From assembly GCA_965279705.1 (NCBI GenBank), contig OZ257257.1, positions 682,001 through 746,000 of the forward strand: a DNA stretch of 64,000 nt, given 5' to 3'. Below the pieces are notes generated by a model. It ran no database searches and was not told where the DNA came from. It was given only the letters and a program-made list of their open reading frames with translations. Shown piece by piece: positions 59,532 to 64,000 of this stretch; position 1 is the first letter of the stretch, and each line of letters begins with the position of its first letter. The DNA comes from Stagnimonas sp965279705 (GTDB lineage Bacteria > Pseudomonadota > Gammaproteobacteria > Nevskiales > Nevskiaceae). Both the position numbers and the translations under genes were made by a program.

Positions 59532-60434
59532 ATGGCACGCACCTCCCAATACGCCGCCATGAATGCCCTTGTTGATGACCCGCTGCTGCCCGGCTGCCTT
59601 TACGTGGTGGCCACGCCCATAGGCAATCTGGGCGATCTCTCGCCGCGTGCCTTGAAGGTGCTGTCGGCCGTCGATGCCATCTGTGCTGAAGACACCCGCA
59701 CCACGGCACAGCTACTCGCGCATTTCGGCGTCAGCAAGCCGATGAAGGCGCTGCACGACCACAACGAATCGCGCATCGCCACTGAGGTCATCGCCCAGCT
59801 GCAAGCCGGCAAGACGCTGGCGCTGGTCAGCGATGCAGGCACGCCGCTGGTGTCCGACCCCGGCTATGCGCTGGTGGATGCCGCGCGGCAGGCCGGGCTG
59901 ACGGTGCAGGCCATCCCAGGCCCCTGCGCGGTGACGGCGGCACTCTCCATTGCCGGTCTGCCAACCGACGAGTTCATCTTTGCCGGTTTCCTGCCTGCCA
60001 AGCCCAGTGCCCGCCGCGCCCGCCTGCAAGCACTGGCGACGGAGCCGCGCACCTGGGTGTTCTACGAAGCGCCGCATCGCATCGTCGAATGCGCGGAGGA
60101 TCTGTCGGCCATATTGGGGAGCGAGCGCCTGGTGTTTCTGGCGCGGGAGCTGTCCAAGCGATTCGAGCAAAGCGTGCGACTACCGGCCACGGAGTTGCCG
60201 GCCTGGCTGGCGGCCGATATCAACCGCCTGCGCGGCGAGTTCGTGTTGGCGGTAGCGGGCGCCCCGCCGCGCAACGAGCCCACCACACTGGACGCGCGAC
60301 AGTTGCTGCGCGCCCTTCTCACCGAGTTGCCGCCCGCCAAGGCGGCCCGTCTGGCGGCCACGCTCACTGGCGAAAAGCGCCAGACGCTGTATCAATGGGC
60401 AGTGGAATGGAGTGGCCAGGAAGCCTCGCCCTGA
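59532..60434 (+). CDS. rsmI: 16S rRNA 2'-O-methyltransferase RsmI
   Basis: RsmI, which 2'-O-methylates C1402 of 16S rRNA with SAM. The 300-residue protein has YVVATPIGNLGDLSPRAL, AEDTRTTAQLLAHFGV, VSDAGTPLVSDPGY and the AGFLPAKPSARRARL stretch that defines the family. The ATG at 59532 is used; the ATG at 59559 in the same frame is an alternative closer to the conserved core. It is transcribed divergently from the lpoA-like gene. A hairpin (60433-60451) without a T run overlaps its stop. Confidence 0.95.
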   Translation: MARTSQYAAMNALVDDPLLPGCLYVVATPIGNLGDLSPRALKVLSAVDAICAEDTRTTAQLLAHFGVSKPMKALHDHNESRIATEVIAQLQAGKTLALVSDAGTPLVSDPGYALVDAARQAGLTVQAIPGPCAVTAALSIAGLPTDEFIFAGFLPAKPSARRARLQALATEPRTWVFYEAPHRIVECAEDLSAILGSERLVFLARELSKRFEQSVRLPATELPAWLAADINRLRGEFVLAVAGAPPRNEPTTLDARQLLRALLTELPPAKAARLAATLTGEKRQTLYQWAVEWSGQEASP

Positions 60435-60611
60435 GGCTTACGAAGAGCCTCTCATTCAGGTTGCGATCACAATTTGTGTGGGCGGGTTACGATTGTTGGC
60501 CCGTATTTCGCATCACATACTGGTGAACTGACGGCGGCCTCATTTCGACTAACAATACTGTCTTAAGAGCCGCACCCAATAGATTGAACTGGATTGGTGG
60601 AGAAAAAACGT

Positions 60612-61310
60612 ATGCGTTGGATTGCAATACCGATGTTGGCCCTGCTGCTGGGCTCTGGATTGTGGAGTGTGCCGGCCAGTGCCAAGGCTGAAAACGTTTC
60701 CAAGGTTTCAAAAGCCGGCAAGACCACAAAGACCGTCAAGGCGACCAAAACCACCAAGGCCACCAAAACCAGCAAGGCCAAATCCAGAAAGCCTTCAAAG
60801 GCTGCCACGGTCAGCAAGGCCAAATCCAGCAAGAAGAGCGCAAAGCCCGTCGAAGTTGCGCTACAGCAGCCCGTAGAAGCCATCGTCCAGCGCGATGCCG
60901 CCAGCGAACGCGTCTACGACGGCACGCTGCCCACCGAAGAAGAGAAGATCGTCATGCCGGCCGTCAAGGACGAGCGCGGCCGCGCCGAGTGCGTGCAGCT
61001 GCTCAAGGCCTTGATGGACGCACCGCGCACCTTGTTCTGGAAGGAAGGCCGCAAGCTGAAAGCCAGCTGGGACAACATTCGTCCCGGTACCGCTATCGCC
61101 ACCTTCAAGAAAGGCCGCTACCCGCAAAAGGGCAAGGCCAACGGCAACAAGCACGCTGCGATTTTTCTCCGCGCGAGCGAGGCAGGCATCTACGTGTTCG
61201 ACCAGTTCGCAGGCCAGATGGACGTTGAAGAGCGTTTCATCCCTTGGCATCACCCGCGCGATAAAAGGGCTTCAAACAATGCCGCCGCCTATTCGACGGT
61301 GCGCTGGTAG
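60612..61310 (+). CDS. BPSL0067-family secreted protein (NlpC/P60-like)
   Basis: A 232-residue exported protein with a signal peptide (cleavage near SVPASAKA). A 55-residue Lys/Thr/Ser/Ala-rich spacer (about 27-80) with repeated T-K-A-T-K-like units follows, then a C-terminal BPSL0067-type domain. That domain has RGRAECVQLLKAL (Cys127), PGTAIATF, GNKHAAIFL (His181) and GIYVFDQFAGQ, a Cys/His arrangement of the papain-like NlpC/P60 superfamily. It is likely a peptidoglycan or peptide amidase, but activity is not shown for the family. The ATG at 60612 gives the signal peptide. Confidence 0.82.
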   Translation: MRWIAIPMLALLLGSGLWSVPASAKAENVSKVSKAGKTTKTVKATKTTKATKTSKAKSRKPSKAATVSKAKSSKKSAKPVEVALQQPVEAIVQRDAASERVYDGTLPTEEEKIVMPAVKDERGRAECVQLLKALMDAPRTLFWKEGRKLKASWDNIRPGTAIATFKKGRYPQKGKANGNKHAAIFLRASEAGIYVFDQFAGQMDVEERFIPWHHPRDKRASNNAAAYSTVRW

Positions 61311-61326
61311 CTGACAATGTGCGGCT

Positions 61327-62622
61327 ATGAGCCGCCCTGCTGACCCCCTCGACGCTGATTCTCCCTACGCCGCACTCCGCTACCCGGAGTTTCGCCGCCT
61401 GATCGGCGCGGTGTTTCTGCTCACCGTCGCCCTGCTCGCGCAGGAAGTGGCACTCGGCTACGAGCTATACCTGCTCACGCACGATCCGCTGACGCTCGGC
61501 TTCATTGGCCTCGCTGAAGCGGTGCCCTTCATCGCGCTGGCGCTGGTCGGCGGCCATCTGGCAGATCGGCGCGAAAAACGCACGCTGCTGCTCGGCTCTC
61601 TGGGCGTCATCGCGGTCGCCTCACTGGTCCTGCTGTGTCTGTCGCTCGAGCCGGTGCGCAGCGGCATGGCGCAGTCCACCCTGTTGCTGGCTGTCTACGC
61701 CACCATCGCGCTAATCGGGCTGGCGCGCGGCCTGTATGCGCCGGCGGCGTCTTCGCTGAAATCGTTTCTGGTACCGCGCGCCCTGTTCCCCAATGCCAGC
61801 ACCTGGTCATCGGCCGGCTGGCAGGGCGGGGCGATTCTGGGGCCGGTGGTCGGCGGACTCTTGTATGCCGGCTTCGGCCTGGAAGGCACGATCATCGTCA
61901 GCCTGATGCTGATCGCCTGTGCTGCCTTGATGCTGGCCGGCATTCGCCCGCGCGGCGTGCCACCGCCTTCCGAAACCGCCAGCAACCTGCGCGAGTCGCT
62001 GAGCGAAGGCCTGGACTTCGTCAAGCGCACGCCGATCATCCTGTACTCGATTTCGCTCGACCTGTTCTCGGTGCTGTTCGGCGGCGTGGTGGCGATCCTG
62101 CCGGTGTTCGTCGAGGACGTGCTGAAGGTCGGGCCGGCCGAACTGGGAATACTGCGCGCCGCGCCCGCCATCGGCGCGATGCTCACGCTGTTCGCCTGCG
62201 CCTACCTGCCGCCGACGCGCCAGCTCTGGCGCAACCTCTTGCTGGCCGTTGCCGGCTTCGGCGTCGCGACCCTGATCTTCGCGCTCTCGCCGTGGTTCTG
62301 GCTGTCGGTGTTCGCGTTGTTTCTCACTGGAGCTTTCGACTCGGTGAGCGTAGTGATTCGTGGCACCATCCTGCAGGTGTTCACGCCCGATCATTTGCGC
62401 GGTCGCGTGCAGTCGGTCAACAGCGTGTTCCTGTCGTGCTCAAACGAGATCGGTGCATTTGAAAGTGGCTTGGCGGCACGCCTCATGGGTGCGGTGCCGA
62501 GCGTGGTCATGGGTGGTGCGATGACACTGGGGATCGTCGCTGCGGTCGCGGCAAAATCGAAACACCTGTTGCGCATCAAATTAGGGGAAAAGGATGATCC
62601 TCACACCGCTGTCCCCGGATGA
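61327..62622 (+). CDS. MFS transporter (EntS/MFS_3-like)
   Basis: A 431-residue major facilitator protein with 12 predicted helices. It has a cytoplasmic N-terminus (YAALRYPEFRRLIGAVF), the inter-helix motif GGHLADRREKRTLLLG between helices 2 and 3, and a layout like EntS and related MFS_3 exporters. The substrate is unknown. It overlaps the hydrolase gene by 29 bases and forms an operon with it and a PlsC acyltransferase, so a lipid- or metabolite-export role is possible. Confidence 0.88.
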   Translation: MSRPADPLDADSPYAALRYPEFRRLIGAVFLLTVALLAQEVALGYELYLLTHDPLTLGFIGLAEAVPFIALALVGGHLADRREKRTLLLGSLGVIAVASLVLLCLSLEPVRSGMAQSTLLLAVYATIALIGLARGLYAPAASSLKSFLVPRALFPNASTWSSAGWQGGAILGPVVGGLLYAGFGLEGTIIVSLMLIACAALMLAGIRPRGVPPPSETASNLRESLSEGLDFVKRTPIILYSISLDLFSVLFGGVVAILPVFVEDVLKVGPAELGILRAAPAIGAMLTLFACAYLPPTRQLWRNLLLAVAGFGVATLIFALSPWFWLSVFALFLTGAFDSVSVVIRGTILQVFTPDHLRGRVQSVNSVFLSCSNEIGAFESGLAARLMGAVPSVVMGGAMTLGIVAAVAAKSKHLLRIKLGEKDDPHTAVPG

Positions 62623-63484
62623 GTGGCAGCAGAACGGCCGCACGTTTCCGCACCACGGCCACGAGATTTTTTACCGGGATAGCGGCGGCAGCAAACCAGC
62701 GCTGCTGCTGATCCACGGCTTCCCGACCGCGTCCTGGGATTTCTACCGCGTCTGGGATGCGCTGGCCGAGCGCTATCGCGTGATTGCGCCGGATCTCATC
62801 GGCTTCGGTTTTTCGGCGAAGCCCAAGGACCACGTCTACTCGTTGGTGGATCAGGCCGAGCTCTGCGGCAACCTCTGTGCGCGCCAGCAACTCAGAGAAG
62901 TACATGTGCTCGCTCACGACTATGGCGTCAGCGTGGCGCAGGAGCTGCTCGCGTTGCACGAGCAGACGCGCGGCGCGATTCGGCTCAAGTCCATCACCTT
63001 CTTGAACGGCGGCCTGTTCCCGGAAACCCATCGGCCGCTGTTCGTGCAAAAGCTGCTGCGCTCACCGCTGGGCGGCCTGGTGGCCAGCCGGATGAGCGAA
63101 GCGCGCCTGGCCGAGAGTCTGCGCAAGGTCTTCGGCAGCCACACGCCGCCGAATGCCGAGGAGTGCCAGGCCTTCTGGCAGCTCATCAGCTACAACAAGG
63201 GCCAGCGGCTGATGCCCAAGCTGATCCACTACATCGACGAACGCATCGTGCAACGGCCGCGATGGATCCCTGCCATGCAGTTTACCCAGGTGCCGATGCG
63301 GCTCATCAATGGTGCGGCCGATCCGGTCTCCGGCGAGCACATGGCGCGGCGCTATGAGGAGCTGATCCCGAACCCCGACATCGTGATGCTGCCCGGCATT
63401 GGCCATTACCCGCAGGTGGAGGCACCCGATCTGGTGCTGCAGGCGCTCTACGATTTTCACGCCCGGCTCGAACGAAAACCATGA
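62594..63484 (+). CDS. Alpha/beta hydrolase, MEST-like
   Basis: A 296-residue alpha/beta hydrolase of the epoxide hydrolase/haloalkane dehalogenase side of the family, similar in layout to the MEST group. The oxyanion segment is LLLIHGFPTASWDFYRVW, the nucleophile elbow is VLAHDYGVSVA with Asp109 instead of Ser, and the catalytic His lies in PGIGHYPQVEAPD. An Asp nucleophile suggests a dehalogenase/epoxide-hydrolase-type mechanism. The ATG lies inside the end of the MFS gene, showing translational coupling. Confidence 0.88.
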   Translation: MILTPLSPDEWQQNGRTFPHHGHEIFYRDSGGSKPALLLIHGFPTASWDFYRVWDALAERYRVIAPDLIGFGFSAKPKDHVYSLVDQAELCGNLCARQQLREVHVLAHDYGVSVAQELLALHEQTRGAIRLKSITFLNGGLFPETHRPLFVQKLLRSPLGGLVASRMSEARLAESLRKVFGSHTPPNAEECQAFWQLISYNKGQRLMPKLIHYIDERIVQRPRWIPAMQFTQVPMRLINGAADPVSGEHMARRYEELIPNPDIVMLPGIGHYPQVEAPDLVLQALYDFHARLERKP

Positions 63485-64000
63485 AATCCCTGCGTGCAGT
63501 CTGGCTGCTGCTGACTCAGAAAATCCCAATCTGGCTGCTGCAACTGGTGGTGTGGGTGCTGGTGCATGTGTTCTATCGCATCCGCACCGAAGGCTTCGAG
63601 CACATTCCGCACGAAGGCGCGGTGATCGTCGTCTGCAACCACGTGAGCTTTGTCGATGCCCTGCTCATCGGCGGCTTGCTGCCAAGGGCTCCGCGCTTCG
63701 TCATGTACCACAAGATCTACAACCTGCCGGTGATGAACCTGCTGTTCCGCGCCGCGCGCGTCATCCCCATCGCACCTGCCAAGGAGAACGCTGCTCTGCT
63801 CGAAAAAGCCTATGCCGAGATTCGCGCCGCACTCGAAAACGGCGAGCTGGTGGGTATCTTCCCCGAAGGTGGCCTCACACCTGATGGCGAGATCCAGCCC
63901 TTCAAGCCGGGCATCGAAAAAATCCTCGCGACCAACCCCGTACCGGTGGTACCGATGGCGCTGCAGAACCTCTGGGGCAGCATGTGGAGCAAGCAGGACT
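63481..64000 (+). CDS. 1-acyl-glycerol-3-phosphate acyltransferase (PlsC-like), partial at the window end
   Basis: An open reading frame starting at the ATG at 63481, which overlaps the hydrolase stop by four bases, and running off the window after about 173 codons with no stop. The N-terminus has one hydrophobic segment (IWLLQLVVWVLVHVFYRI). The acyltransferase motifs NHVSFVDAL (the N-H-x4-D catalytic pair) and GIFPEGGLTP (the F-P-E-G substrate motif) are both present. It probably acylates lysophospholipid or lysophosphatidic acid. The C-terminus lies outside the window. Confidence 0.88.
   Translation, partial: MKSLRAVWLLLTQKIPIWLLQLVVWVLVHVFYRIRTEGFEHIPHEGAVIVVCNHVSFVDALLIGGLLPRAPRFVMYHKIYNLPVMNLLFRAARVIPIAPAKENAALLEKAYAEIRAALENGELVGIFPEGGLTPDGEIQPFKPGIEKILATNPVPVVPMALQNLWGSMWSKQD

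Noticed and set aside
60433..60451. Hairpin overlapping the rsmI stop as an intrinsic terminator
   Set aside because: The 6-bp stem has no T run behind it, so termination cannot be supported.
60435..60611. Possible RNase P RNA gene beside rsmI
   Set aside because: The gap is only 177 bases, far shorter than a bacterial A-type RNase P RNA, and no conserved core was seen.
60680..60850. Repetitive AAG/ACC-rich DNA that looks like a tandem repeat or CRISPR-like array
   Set aside because: The periodicity comes from Lys/Thr/Ala codons in the spacer of the BPSL0067-type protein; there are no regular spacers.

Overview
The window looks like chromosomal DNA of a Gammaproteobacterium, possibly from the Nevskiales/Xanthomonadales neighbourhood. 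The reasons are a high-GC genome, the canonical spc-alpha ribosomal protein order, petABC followed by sspA-sspB, a divergent lpoA-yraN / rsmI locus, and large TonB-dependent receptors and DUF1302 outer-membrane proteins. The taxon is inferred from gene order and protein style, not from a search. I see no rRNA, tRNA, IS element, prophage gene or CRISPR array. Coding density is very high; the only stretch above 300 bases without a gene is 7053-7383.

Layout. (1) 68-7052, plus strand: rpsH-rplF-rplR-rpsE-rpmD-rplO-secY-rpmJ-rpsM-rpsK-rpsD-rpoA-rplQ, closed by a clear terminator. rpmJ (3986-4102) is only 38 codons long. (2) 7384-17081: a TonB-dependent receptor with its own terminator, then six genes joined by 4-base ATGA overlaps: a TPR-aspartyl/asparaginyl beta-hydroxylase, an EamA-type exporter, and a peptide ABC importer (binding protein, two permeases, one ATPase). 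This resembles an uncharacterised peptide uptake, modification and export unit and is the most interesting part of the window. (3) 17225-22584: two tandem DUF1302 outer-membrane proteins. (4) 22742-26530: cytochrome bc1 (petABC), then sspA and sspB.

(5) 26556-54996: a large exopolysaccharide/capsule locus of about 28 kb. A minus-strand block (26556-36468) encodes a polyprenyl-phosphate sugar-1-phosphate transferase, a WbuB-like glycosyltransferase, an OmpA-like protein, an O-antigen ligase/polymerase-like protein, a protein of unknown function, a Wzc-type tyrosine autokinase, a short Wza-type export lipoprotein and an EpsL-like beta-barrel. A divergent plus-strand block (36587-46991) encodes seven glycosyltransferases, a Wzy-like membrane protein and a WcaF-like acetyltransferase. 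It is followed by a polysaccharide-lyase-like lipoprotein and a methyltransferase (minus), an acyltransferase, GT2, GT8 and FkbM methyltransferase (plus), and a Wzt/Wzm ABC exporter (minus). The locus combines Wza/Wzc-type and ABC-type export parts, and no Wzx flippase is visible.

(6) 55050-64000: an orphan FecR-domain protein, a possible 63-residue membrane peptide, a GlcD-like FAD oxidase, YraN, an LpoA-like protein without a lipobox, RsmI, a BPSL0067-family (NlpC/P60-like) protein, and an operon of an MFS exporter, a MEST-like alpha/beta hydrolase and a PlsC acyltransferase cut by the window edge.
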